Source of the DNA: Nereocystis luetkeana
Taxonomy: Eukaryota > Sar > Phaeophyceae > Laminariales > Laminariaceae
Assembly: GCA_031213475.1 (NCBI GenBank)
Contig: JARUPZ010000011.1
Coordinates: forward strand, 2,604,001 to 2,668,000
Reading direction: 5' to 3'
DNA length: 64,000 nt
Each line of letters begins with the position of its first letter. Positions within the stretch are counted from its first letter, which is position 1. The notes under the pieces were generated by a model, which made no database searches, was not told the DNA's origin, and saw only the letters and a list, made by a program, of their open reading frames with translations. Positions 46,594 to 59,900 of this stretch are shown in pieces. The translations under genes and the position numbers were made by a program.

Positions 46594-48095
46594 CGGACGG
46601 GAGGAGGGGTGGACAGAAGGACAGAAGGACAGACCTTCTTTTAGTACAAACTGAACGTCGAGGACATACCTGGCATACCATACAATGTCGTAAATACGTT
46701 GAAGAACACAAATTCTCAACCTGAAAACCTTCATAACAACTATGAGTACAGCAACACCCATGCAGGTTTACTCGGCCACTCCACGCAGAATCGTGGTGTG
46801 TGTATAGTGCTATGAGGTTTAGATTGGTTTGGCGATTGGTTAACCTTCTACCTTTAGCCCAACGGACTAAGACCCTCACAATAGTATTACTGGTACGTAT
46901 ATAAGCTTTCCAGGAATCACGATGCGCGTATAGTACTACCAGGTAGGTACCAGCGCAACAACCACTTCAAGTCCCGCAACACGCGCCGAAAGCGCGTTGC
47001 ACCCCCCCGGAGGACCCGCGGAGGACCCCCGGAGGTCGTTTTGTCAACACATGTGTGAATATACGTCCGAAAATCACATAGTAGCGTATTTTATACCACG
47101 GTGCGTTTTTTAATACCTGGTAACTGCTTCCCGAGCCTCGACACAGAGCGTCAGGATTTGTGTAGTGTTTCATTCTCCCGAGGGTGTACTGGGAAGGATT
47201 TCACCGAAATCTCTAATGAGGTACGTACATGATAAATGTGTCCTATTAATAGCAGGATGCACAATGCACGGAGCGACCATAGAAAGAATGGAGAACAACA
47301 GGCACCTGATAACCATACAAAAAAAAGCAGGCAAAAACAAATCTTCGCCTTCGGCGAACGAAAAACAAGGCCCAGAACAATTTTATTCGCCTGCGGCGAA
47401 GACAAACAAAGGCCTAAAACGTTTTTTTTCACCTTTCTTTGGCAAAGTAGACGCCGCAACAAAGAATTCGCCTGCGGCGGCGGAAAGTTCCGGCACGAAA
47501 AATCCGTGTTACGACAGGCCGGACATGGCCTTCGCCGATTGTTACGGGAAACAGCTATTTCAACCAAGATGTTGTACAGCTAAATTAATGCCTACATACC
47601 TGGTACGATATTTTCAGGGGCTATATACCGAAACACGAGCCCACCTTGATGAGCCGAATAAATCCAACAAGCGGCTCCGCGAAGCCCAGTCCCACACCTC
47701 CATCCTGCGAGGCTACGAAACCGGATTGAAGGAACAATGCCCAAAGGGGGCAAGGAAAGGAAGCCTACCGGAAAGGGGCTCGAAAACGATAGATAGATAC
47801 CGAAGCTACCGCCGCATCCCCAGCGAATCGGAGGGGGGGGGGGTACTCGATAGGAGAGATGTACTCGATCTCATGCATGGCCGTAGTCGTATGACCATAG
47901 ACCCTCGCATCCCTACAATGCCGGGACGGAGCATGTGGGTTTTTCACCGACCAGGCAGACATTGCTTGCACCAAGCGCGAAGCGCCGTGAAGTGTCCTAC
48001 GAGTCGCATGAAGGATGAGCTGCATCCTATCAAGAATCGCTTGTGAGGCGGACTTGCATATGGATGACAGCTTCAATGAGTTGATTCAATTTCCG
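46594..48095. other. Stretch with a 293-codon frame of doubtful coding status
   Basis: The frame 47165-48046 is long, but its sequence is built from repeat material. It includes CGCC(T/G)NCGGCGAA palindromes (47345-47480), a TACCTGGTA word (47598) and a poly-G repeat unit (47806-47845). No domain is recognised. I treat it as repeat-derived. Confidence 0.4.
47806..47845 (+). repeat. CCCAGCGA/poly-G repeat unit, isolated copy
   Basis: ACCGCCGCATCCCCAGCGAA is followed by TCGG and a G tract, the same order as in 48374-48600. Confidence 0.6.
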
Positions 48096-48373
48096 GTGTA
48101 GGCAGTTCCAGACACAGCAATGGCAGTACTATGTAACTGCCTCTTGGGTGCCTGACCTAGAACACTATGTGATACGATCAATTCCCAATTGTGCAGAGTA
48201 AAGGTTCTTTACCTCGCACGAATGATCTAACTCGACAACCAGCTGTGGGCGACCTCTAAACAAAAAAATGAAAAAAACGGCACCCTGGTTGTTTAGCTCA
48301 CGTAGTGAGCGGCATGTTTTACAGCAGTGTCATTGCCATCCGACGCCAACCCAACCTATATATAATAGGGGGG
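48096..48373 (-). mobile_element. 3' untranslated fragment of the FADD-type LINE
   Basis: It is clearly similar to 14531-14822 in the same orientation (GCAGAGTAAAGGTTCTTTAC, CACCCTGGTTGT, GTAGTGAGCGGC). Here no LINE coding part is attached. The similarity ends at the G tract at 48368-48382, the position where the coding part begins in the other copy. Confidence 0.75.
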
Positions 48374-48600
48374 AGGGGGGGGCGAAAATGTACCCTTGAT
48401 AACAGAAGAACGCAACACTACCGCCACATTCCCAGCGAGGGGAGACGGAGGGAGGGGGGGGGGGGGGGGGGGGGGCGAAAAGGTAAGCTCGAAACAGGAG
48501 AACACAGGGTACAACCACACCGACCGACACATCCCAACGAGAGGAGGGGGGGGGGCGAAACTGCATTATGAAAACGGAAGACATCTACTGTACTACAGCA
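48374..48600 (+). repeat. Tandem G-tract repeat units
   Basis: Units have the order CGAAA, 30-50 bases with ACAG(A/G)AGAAC, CCGCCACATTCCCAGCGA or CCGACACATCCCAACGA, then a poly-G tract. CGAAA occurs at about 48383, 48476 and 48556. The longest G run is about 22 (48453-48474). Related single units are at 47806 and near 60860 (CGCGCCATCCCAGCGACG). Confidence 0.7.
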
Positions 48601-50907
48601 GTATCCGTAGTAGCTAAACTCTTGAATCGCCCCCGGCGACGATCGGGGGAGGGGGGGAGGTTGGACGGAAAAAAATGGAGAATGACGCGTGCGTGTCATT
48701 GTTGTAATGAAAACATCATAACGGTGGTATAAAGAGATACAACGCTAAGGTTGAACACGAGGGAGAGGCACATTATTAGTAAAACATGTTATCACAACAC
48801 CCGGGGCGATCGTTAAAAATACCCGCAAACTATTTATACGTGTTTGTGGAAAATGGGTTTTGAATGCATGCATCGATCTATATATTATATACCGCAACCA
48901 ACCACAATATCATTAGCTGGCCCGAAAATGCCCCAGACTGTGATGAATATATAGGGGGGGAGGAGTGGGGCGATATTTGCTTTTCGCCTTTGGCGCAGGC
49001 AGTGCTTCCGACGAGCCCCCCCCCCGCCCCCCTCATACCAGCCGGGGGAGGGCGGTGTAGCTTATAAGGCAAAACCACTAACTAACTAGCGGCGGCTTCG
49101 CGGCGAGGTTATACTCGTACGACTTCGCCGATACAGGCAGCATAGACTATACCTGGTACATAATATAGGAGTAGTAGTACTATATTTTTAACGAACAACC
49201 GACGGAATCACACATCATTTTCGTATCACAAGAAATCACAATCAGTCAGTGTTGTACGTACTCGCATTATATAGTGAGTATAGGCCTCGAGTACCTCCAC
49301 GCTATCGGCCTTAGTATAGTGATTTTACAATAATAATACTCGTAGTAGACACATATACGAGGAGAGGCTTTGCCCCGGGTGGCCTGCCCGCGCCCGCGGC
49401 TCCGCGCACGCCCCAATAGTCGAGGGTGTATATGTATGCAAATCGAGGCCCGCCGTAAATAAATGCGAAAATGCGAAAATACTGCCATGGGTGGAAAAAG
49501 AACACCTTTAGGCGCCGAGAAAAAGAATACTGATGACAACAACAAATACCTGGTAAGTTATTACCAGGAGTACCTCACATTATTAGGTACGTATGTATAA
49601 GTATATATATATATATGGGGGATGAGGCCTCCACCATCCACACTACTAATAATCCACACACATATACGAGATAGATCCAGAGCAAGCAGTGGGGGCTCTA
49701 GACTCGAGTCGTGGAGATGGAACCTTATAGTTATAATAGGAAAGCGACAACAAAAAGAGGCTTTTGACAATAAATATGGTCGTCCTATTTACTACCCCCC
49801 CCCCCCCCTGTAATACGTGTATTATTGTACGTGTACGTACGTATCAGCAGCAGTATATACCTGGTATGATATACCAGGTACCAGGTATACAGAAAATGAA
49901 AATGTGAAAGCCTCGATCATGCGCGCCGTCGCGCCGTCCGACCAAAAAAATCTCCGTTTGTTCGTAATTCCTTTCTTCCTTCGTGTACTTCATTCAACAC
50001 TCTCCTCCCCCTCTGAACGGCGGGATCTTGGGGGCGTCGGTACCGTATACGGCCGTACGCTGACCTATACCCGACTTGTTTCAATACCTACCTGTCTGTG
50101 GTCTGTCGGGAACCACAGACAGGGAGATGTAAGTTTTTCAGGCAGGGACAACGCGCAACATGTACCGGTATCTACTTTGCTCGCTGAATAACATTGTGGT
50201 ACCTCTGCTGTGTGTCGTAGTTTTGTGACCACAGAGCTTGTACGATGGACTATCTTTTGGTCTCCCGAGGAGGATGGCTTGTTTTATTATGTACCAGGTA
50301 TCTATCTTCCTGGTAAGTACCTGGTCACATCAGACACATCTGAGATTTGTGAGCACAGATCTTGTATACCTGGTACATAGGAATGTGAAGAGTTGGCACG
50401 GACACTGACTGGTTGTGCTGGATGTCGACGGGAAGAGAAAGTAGAAATAATGGAGAACACACAGACTCCTTCCTCCACACCGCCACCACCCACACACCCG
50501 CCACCACACCACCCACCACCCACCAACCAGCCAGCGAACTAACCTCCACCCCAACACACCTGTACTCATAAACAGTGCCGTCACACATATTATTATTAGT
50601 ACAGAGCAGCCCACCAGCGGCCAGTAGTATTTATCCTGGAAAATTCCATACACAGTCCAGACATCGTTTATGTTTCCTGTTCGACTTTCACAGCCTTGGA
50701 ACCTTAGCTCCGATATTTTAGCCGATGAGCCGACGGACCGATACTCCGTATTAATACCCCGACTTCCAAATAGCCCAAGAGAAAAGACAACAAACGCTCC
50801 ACCGCGCACTGCACAGCAGCTTCTACACTCTGCACTCATTCCTCGCTCGAATACAGGCTGGGAACCCGGTTGCCTCAACGCGTCCGTGCCTCCGACTCGA
50901 CAAAACC
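48601..50907. other. Stretch upstream of the DEP-oxidoreductase gene without a recognised exon
   Basis: It contains TACC(A/T)GGTA clusters (49857-49890, 50290-50375), a C tract near 49793-49808 and a CACCACC-rich run at 50470-50530. The promoter of the gene starting at about 50908 should lie here but is not identifiable. Confidence 0.35.
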
Positions 50908-53900
50908 ATGGCTGGGATGGACAAGGAGTTGATGGAGGAGGAGATCAAGGTGCCAGAAATTGTATTCAGAAACGTTGTCTTGGGCCGTCTGGCAAGCTTT
51001 CCGGAGAGCTTTGGGATAGTTTGGCTTTTGTTTGGGTGCGGCGCGTGTGTAACCCTTTCGCTCCTTGTAAAATAGCAGCCGGCTTTAGAAGCGGAGATTA
51101 TCGTGTGATCTGCAGAGCGGGTTGCCCGCGTGCTCACCTTCTCTCACGCGTGTTCTCTCCTTTCGCGTGTAGTAGCGTTTGCGGTATTACAACCGATTGT
51201 TGTTGCTATAGGCAGGTATCAAAGGTACATTATATTTTGTTTCGCAGACATAAATATGGCACTCCGAGACGGCGCCTTGCTGTCCTACTATTAATAATAA
51301 TTGCAAGACCCGGGAACAAGGCGAAGCTCATGTCCGGCGGGGTGTTGCTATTTATCCGACTCGGTGTTACACGAGGTGCTCGTCGTGCCATGCCCTCATA
51401 ATGTACCGTTAAACTTTGTCGTAGACGGTAGACTACAGCAACAACAGCAGTAGTTTCAGGTTCTGGCCAGGAAGGAGAGGATTGCGCTGCGGTGCAATGT
51501 GGCAGGGAGATTACGATATTTCACGGTGGAATGCGGTCCAACCTCAACACCACAACACTCCCTCCCCTCCCGCCCTCGAGCTTCTATCGATGAATGATGT
51601 GTACAACTGCTGTACTCGTAGAACCTGCTACCTGGTAGCTCGTGCGTGTGATGAGATGATATGATGCTCGAGGTGTCGCCTGTCGCGCCAGAAGTAAACT
51701 ACTACTGCAGTATTTTGTATTTTGTGGACGTACATGTTTCGCACATCCAACCACCATCTGCCATGTTGTGCATATGTGCATGGCATGATCGCTACACATT
51801 GATATGAGTGTTTGTGCACTCCCGTCTTTTCTTTGTTTTTTTCGTTTCCCTCTTCCCGTGTCTTTCCGTCGAGCTTATTATTTGGCGCCATATATTACAC
51901 ATTTGATTAGACTAGAAAGAGCATATTTCATACACTGGGTACTTGGGACTTGCACGATGTCGACTGGTGAAAAACGGAGCACACACACACCTGGCTGGTT
52001 GTTGTTCCCGCCTCTCTATAAGGTGGGCAGAGATGGGGTCAGAGGACGGGCTCCAATATAACTCTGAAGTCATGCTATTATTAGTATTACCTATGCGCCC
52101 CGGTGGTTCAAGTGGTAAACCTCGAATTCTACACGTTTGAGTCCTGGGTTCGAGCCCCGGGTGGGTCGGACATTTGTCTTTATTTGCAAAAATAAAAATA
52201 AAAAAGGATTCAATTGTTGAGAGCGCCTTGCAGCGTGGGTAGGCACAATTCGATGCGAGTCGACGAGGGAAGAAAAGGCTGAAATTTTCTCGCGATAAAA
52301 ATGGAGGCACGTACCGTAGCGGGAAGGGGGTAGAAGAGCCTGCTATGTGACCCCGGATCTGAGTCGCGAGTTGGAAGGAGAGAGAAGAAGATGTGCGAAG
52401 ATAATGAATGGGATGAGAAAAAAAAAAAAAAAAAAATGCGGAGGGATGGTGAAAATCGGTTCTGCGCTTCAACTCTTACAACTCGAAACGTATCGTATAA
52501 CGTAAAATCAACGACTCTGCTGATGGGTTGAAGCTACGATAGTGGTAATAGTATTATTTCTGGTATTAATATTTATAGTAGTGTGCCTGGCATTATACAT
52601 CGAAGAGTTTTAATATTGATATTAATAGTGCATCGACGGAAAGGTCATTATTAATAATAGCACTCACTGACCGAGTAGCCCTGACCTCTCTCTCTGTCGT
52701 ATCGTCGTGCCCCTCTCTCTCACAATGCGCGCATGAAACATCACAGCGCCTTGGGGAGCACATGCACAGAGGACTGGAAATCAAGGACCGCACCTACCGA
52801 CTCCGAGTGAGTGCCAACCAAGCCCATAACGTATACGTACACCTGTTATATTGTTATATACTGGTACCTGGTACTGAATTATACCTGGTACTCTGGCATG
52901 TGTTTAACCCTCCACGTGCTCGCACTATGAATAACACAACCCTGGTCTGGCGGGGCGGGTATCCGCCGACATGGACATACGGACATGGATAGCTTTCTTT
53001 GTCTATTTTTCAGCAAGTGTTTGGGATTGGGGAGCTGGTTGGGAGTATCTTTCGTCCATGGCTTGTGGCCGTTTTTTTTTTTGTATGTCTTCTGTACTTG
53101 TAAATCATGACTATTAATATTTCGATTCGAGGAATACTGGTAAATATCGTAGCGGAGGACCTTTGATAATCTGGGAGAAGGGATCTTTAGGTTGGTAGGC
53201 TGTTCAGGTGTTTTGGTTCTTTTTGTGATCAAGGTACCGGCGAAGACCCAACCCAACCCCTGACTCTAATCCTCACCCCAAACCGCAGCCAAAACGGGCC
53301 AAAACTCGCCATAAACGCGGCGTTTGCATCGAACCAGGAAATTTCCCAGTTGCGGACGACGATTCCGAAGTGCAGACCACGCTACCCATTGTTCAAGTCA
53401 AAAACATCCCTAAATATCCCTTCTCCCAGATTGCTAAACCTACTCTCGTAGCGTCCCTCTCTCGCGAAATGAATTATTTCAACATTTCACCAACCCCCCT
53501 CGTTTTGTCTTTTGGTATCATCGCATCCTATCCTATCACATATCACAAGAGGGACGGGGGGGAGGAAAGAGGAAAGGCGAACATAAAACAAGCCGTTGGT
53601 CCCCAGTCCCCAGCTCCAAAATTTTGCGATTAATATCAACATTAAGACGAGGACTTGATACGCGAGTAACTCCGTGGCACGATTAGATGAATATGTTGAA
53701 TAAGTGATTTTTTATGATATATTGTTGGTCGGTCGGTCGGTCCCCAGGTTGACCTTCTCTTCATAGGCAGTAGGGTCTAGCTATATCTATATCTATATGT
53801 AATAAATAGCTGTAGACAGAAACTCCTCGTCATGTGTGTACCTGCGATGGATGGTTCACGAGTACTGAATAGAATTCATACCTTGTTTTTTCGTTGTTTC

Positions 53901-56900
53901 GGAAAAACTACTAGTACTGAAAAAGATTGATCGCTACTCGTACTCGTATTAGGGCCCATCTTTTTTAACGGGGAACGCTATTAATAATGATTGGAAATCA
54001 TTTTTTTAATTTCGATGAATTTTAATTTGGTGTAAAAAAAAAATGTGTTTGTGTCGGTCACCGGGAACGGCGTATTAGGGCCCATCTTAACGGGGAACGC
54101 TATATGGAAGAGAATTTTTAATTTCAATGAATTTCAATTTATCCCGAAAGAAAAACGTGTTTGTTTCCTATCGAGGAACAGCGTACTATTTTAATAGTTG
54201 TCCATCAAAAAAAAAAATCTGACTTACCTGGAAAAACGCGCCGCGTCACACAACGCCCAGCCGATAAACAGCGACGCGCGCAGACGAGAGCAAAGGTTTG
54301 CGTTGTCGCGTGCGCGCCGCCGCTAGACTCCTTTTCTTTTTGGTCGCGCAGGATAGGAAGCTATCACTTGCAGGGTGTCTTGGGTGGGCGGACGAAGCCC
54401 TCAAGCGCCACGTGCGGAACAGCAGCGGTGATGCAGCTATCGAGGTCTCGAGCGTATCCTCCCTAATTTTGCTCGTTTGCTCAGTTTTCGTGATCGTTGG
54501 GCCGATCGAGCAGGCCGAAAAATTGAGATTGCGGCCGCCATGATTACTTTTGAGGCGCCACCGCCGGGGTACGATGTGCTATGGTCTGTGGGCATGGGCG
54601 CGGCTATTGCTTCGTCACCTACCGTTGAGGTTCGCGTTTTGTCGCCTCGATCGTGGTCGCGGAAGCGGCCAAGAATCGCCCCAGACTCCACCGAGGGTGT
54701 TGACCCACCATGAACATGCTACGTCAAGACCCGAGGAACTCCCAAATTCCAAATTGAAATTAAAAAAAAACACACGAAAAAATTCCCAAAAGACTTTTCA
54801 CTCAAATTCAATTTTTCTAATTTGCCTGCTTGGTGATCCGCTCGTCGGCCAATCAGATGCAACTTAAATTAGAAAAAAACAAGAAAACAAATTGAAAAAA
54901 ATGAACGCACCGCGTCACACAACACCCAGCCGACAAACAGCGAGGAGCGTAGACGAGAGCGAAGATTTGCATTGTCGCGTGCGCACCGCCGCCAACCTCT
55001 TTTTATTCTTGGGTGGACGGACATAGAGAGCCCTCAAGCGCCACGTGCGGAACAGCAGCGGTGATGCAGCTATCGAGGTCTCGAGCGTATCCTCCGTTTT
55101 TCAGCTCGTTTGCTCGGTTTTCGTGATTGTTGGTCGATCGAGCAGGCCGCAAAATTGGGCTTGCGGCCGCCTTGATTATGTTTGAGGCGCCACCGCTGGA
55201 GTACGATGTGCTATGGTCTGTGGGCGTATGCGCGGCTGTTGCTCCGGTCACCTCTCCTTGAGGTTCGCGTTTTGTCGTCTTGTTCGTGGTCGCCGAAGCG
55301 GCCAAGAATCGCCCCAGACTCCACCGAGGGTGTTGACCCACCATGAACATGTTACAACGAGACAGAGGAACGCCCAAATTCCAAATTGAGAAAATCACAC
55401 GAAAAAAGCCCCAAAAGAATTTTCACTCAACGATTTTTTTTGTTCGCCTTGAGAATGCCTGCTTGGTGATTCACTCTTCGGCCAATCAGATTCAAATTAG
55501 ATTAGAAAAAAAAAGTCAAATAAAATAGAAGAATTTGAAAGTCCTCGATAAGATGGGCCGTTGGTAGTGCGGTTATCCACGAGTTCAACAATAAGGTGTC
55601 TGCGCATACCAGGTATTATTTTTGTTTAGCAAAGATTTCCGTCGGCAAATATTGTACGTCACGGGACAGCTTTCGCGGACTTTAATTGCGCGCCGCGCAA
55701 TGTATATAAGACCCCTGTTCTGGCTAGCACTGGAGCAATGTATAGTCGTTCCCATTGACTAGAGCCAACTTTTATGAGAATCCTCGGCAGACATCGGTCG
55801 ACAAAACCAACGACACCGTCATGAAATCTGAACGTAATGCGCTGGTGAAGGTGTCCGACCCACCCTAGTGTCACAGTGCTCACACCTCGGTCGGTAGCGT
55901 GGGCTGACCAGGCGTTTGATTGAAAAAAACTTTTGGCCCTTGTCTGCAAAAAACAGACGATAAAAAGTCTCGACCCCTCTCCGATAGCAAGAAATGTACC
56001 ATTTTTCAGGTTTGACATCGATCGACAAACCCAACGATTACGTCACGAACTCTGAATGAAGCGCGCTGGTTAGAGGCTACGACCGACACTATAGTAGTAT
56101 CACAGTTCTCACACTTCGGTCGGTGATATGTGGCGTGGGTGGGCCAGGCGTCGTCTCCTAAAAACACAAAAGAGGACTTTTTGAAAAAATTGACGAAGAG
56201 CGTAGGACGCCGCGGCCAACCTATCGCCCCCTAGACCACGGACGCCAATGATGCCTCCAAGGCCATCATTTTCACTCATTGGCTTTGCCCGGTACGAAAG
56301 TCGTTCATCGTGGGTGGATTATATGTCGAGATCGAAGGTCAATCGTCGCGTGACTGCGGGTGTGCTGCGAGCTGTGTCTTTCTTCTTCTAGTTATCGTGC
56401 GGCTTGATTTCGCGTGGTTCCCGTTAATACAGCGATTTTATTGGAAGATGGCTCCCGTCGTTCGCGTTATTTGAGCCGTTTGATTGGAAGATAGCTGGCG
56501 TCAACTGCCCCGTGTTATTTTACGCTTGCCAATTCCTCCAACTTTGGAATTTTTGGGAAATTGTACTTGATTAAGGAGGCGTTTTGTCACCAGTTGTGAA
56601 CGTCTTGGAAAGCAAAAATACGAGAAGAGCTAAATTTTGATTTTTACCCAGGGTGAAATCGAAAATCGACAATCGACATGATAATAAACAAGGCGCTGAT
56701 TAGTCCCTGTTCAAAACATGTTCCTCTTCGTTTCTTAGGTTCCGAGAAAATGAACGATTTACAACCCAATGAAGAAAACTAGAAGTTGACGGCTGGAAAT
56801 CGAAAAGCAAATCGAAAGTAAGAACAGCAACAATTCAGCGCGTCGTACTGGTCGGCGCAGCCACGTCAAAATATCACATCAGGACCGCCGTACACTGCAT

Positions 56901-59900
56901 CCAACCCACAGCTATTATAGCACGGCAACATGGCCGCACCCCCGTAAACAGCCAGCAGGCGAACCACAACACCAGCCCCGACGTTCTCGGGCCTTTGTTT
57001 CCCGGCGTTCGAGCCTAAGCGCACATATTTATAGGTTGAGGGCAGTTGAGCATGAAACACTCAAGTACGAGGTCGGAAGTTTGTTCTCAGTATAATTTCA
57101 AGTTTGATCTAGGGGCGTCAACGTTGGACGCGCCGCCACCTCCATGGGAGCCCCAACGACCTCCCGGAATCGAAATGCCGTCGCGCTTGGCTGCTTGTGT
57201 GGTGGGTCTGTGTTACCGAGCGCTAGATTGCCGGCATATGTGCACAGCGAACGGCGGCCCAAGTAGGTTGTGCTCTCCGTTGCTTTTCGCCTGGATTTCT
57301 ATTTTCACTTGACGATTCTGTTGGGACACCTCGGCTAATTTTAATCGAAATCGAAATGAATTCGATATACGATTGCGCTTTTTTATTCCGTGTAGACACA
57401 CCCTCATTCGGAAAACCGGGAAGATCTGGAATGGATTGAAAAAATGCGCCAAAAACACCCCCGAAAAAAATGATGAAAAAACGCTCTGATAATTCAGGCT
57501 CTAGAATCTAACTCAGAAATGGAGAGTACAGCAGTACGTAATACATCGGAAAATAATACATGTACAGTATTAATAGCAGTATTTCCGGGAGACACCGAAA
57601 AAATCCCCCCATACAGGATGGAGAAGATGGCGTCGAAATCGGAAGGGGAAGAAAGTGGAAGAAGAAATCACCGAAGAGCAACTATGAATAGCACCGGTAC
57701 AGCAGGCAGTGCTTGGAGATATAGAGCCAGCTGTGTTATTAATAGCCACAAAGCCGGATTTCTTGATATGGCCCTACCTTTACCTTGTTATCTTAATATC
57801 GTCAAACCTCCTTTCATAACACGTCTCTTGACGGGTTGCCCGCCCACCCTCTGCACGTATACTTCGACTCCACTCTACCTTTTTCAGAGTTCGACTTGAC
57901 TGTACCCTTTTCGGAGGTGTTTGGTAATCACATAATCATCTAATCAATGATGTTGATGCTTGATAATCTCGAATTATCGATACGACGCGCTTATGCTCTC
58001 GCCACTTGCTTGCGCTCCGCAGACGTACAAGCAATGTTTCGTGGGCAAGGATGCCGCGGATTGGCTCATCAAGAACAGCTCCAAAATTTCTTCGAGCGCA
58101 GATGCGGAGGCAATCGGCAACCTCCTCATGGGTGAGCCCGACAAACCGCTCACCGACCAAACGACTGCTGTAGACTGTTACATTCATTCCTCCATAGTCC
58201 TGGTAGACATATACGAAGTATAGCAGGTATATACGTCAGGTTCAACAAATAAACAGATGCTCCCAGTACCTGAGAATATTTCGGAGAGAGCATACTGCAG
58301 GTACTTGCAGTACTCGCAGTATTTCGGGAGTCTGACACTGTGGAAAACTGCTGTTTTTCGAGTATTGCAGGGTTCTAAACTCCGGGTACTGCCAAGTAGT
58401 GGCAGTTTTCTGCCCGTTGCCACTGCGAGTACTCGGCAGTACCAAAACCCTCTCACATACTCGTAGTTAATCGGATTATGACGCATACTCAGTACCGAGA
58501 ACGTATACTGGGAGCATCCGTGCAACCTTTATTGTTTATGCTTGGTGATTTATGAGTAGGCTTTACAATCTGTGAACCCGGATCTTTCGGGGTGTTTTTT
58601 ACTTCAAAATGACGTCGCGCTGTCTGCACTTCGGAATCGTCGTCAAAGCAATTGAGAGAAAAAAATGGTTCGATGCTAACGCGGCGCAGCCGTGTTTATT
58701 TCCAGTTTTGGCTGCGGTTTGGGGTCAGCGTTATAGGGGTTGGGCTGGGTCTTCGCGAGTACCTTAATCCCAACTGGAAGCAAATACCTGAACAGCATTC
58801 CCACCTAAAGATACGGGCTCACAGATTATAATGGGACCTCTGATTTATTGTGATCACGAGCTTTTTTGTTCTTTCTTGGAATCTTTTTGTCTTCTTTCTG
58901 GTACATCGACCTCGCCGCGATTATCGGCTCGGATGTGAGAGCGCGAGGTTTCGATGTTTCTATACACACCCACAAGAAGAACAAAAGTCTTCGAAAACAG
59001 CGCGCGGTCTCTTGTCGTCCCGCGCACAGAAGTCTTATCATTTGTGGTTGATCCGATGGTCTACGGGTACACGATGGTGATATCGCTACTGCTGTATATC
59101 TGTACCAGGATCATGCCTGGTGTTCCGATACAGATGACGTACGGTATCGACGCCATCGTTAGTAATATTTGTTCTTGTTTTTCGTAGTCCTGCAGGGGTC
59201 CGATGGTCTAACCCCTCATCTTGGCCTCTGTTTTGGTTTTTTGTTCAGAGCTGGACTACTTCAGCCACGTCACGAGGGACCACCCCTTCCAAAGCAACGG
59301 ACTCTTCTACCGGTTCACAGAGGATGCCCACACAGGAGGAGTCGCGGCCGACGAGTCCGGCAAAAAGGTAAGGGCCTTAATTAAATTGAAGGCTTATCAT
59401 ACGTACCTATAAAGTTGGCACCGGCTGATTTCACGTTTCAAACAAGGGATGTGTAGCAAAACCGCAAAATGTGGAAACCGCTCGCAAGAACGCAACACCC
59501 GCTGCCCGACAAAACGTGCCAAAACATACTTAAGGTTTTTGCCAATGTATGGAAGCGTTCTCCATCTGGGACCACACAAATCTCGAAACCGCAAAAAGAT
59601 GAAAGATACCAGAGGCGGAGAAATTGCACCGACGTGCAAGGTTATTCAGATTCGCACGTGAATTCGTGTATAGCGGCAGTTGTTGCAGATTTGTATGGCC
59701 TACATGGTACCGTTGTTGTAGACATGTACCAGGTATGGCCTACATGATATCGTACATGCTCCCAAACGGGATCACGGCGTGAGGTGGGGTGAGCCTCCGG
59801 CGGCTTCTGCGGAGGGCTGATTATATTTCTGCACGACTAAGCGGGAGCAGGGTGCCCACTGGGATGGGCCCACTGCGAGGTCAAAGTACTACTGGGACCA

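Noticed and set aside
46403-46654. Poly-Gln protein frame (and its Cys-rich antisense frame)
   Set aside because: It is the CAA/CAG tail of the LINE; no flanking conserved protein sequence.
47165-48046. 293-codon plus frame as a gene
   Set aside because: It runs through palindromic repeats, a TACCTGGTA word and a poly-G repeat unit and has no recognisable domain.
50670-51401. 243-codon plus frame
   Set aside because: It overlaps the proposed first exon in another frame, has no recognisable domain and shows low-complexity composition.
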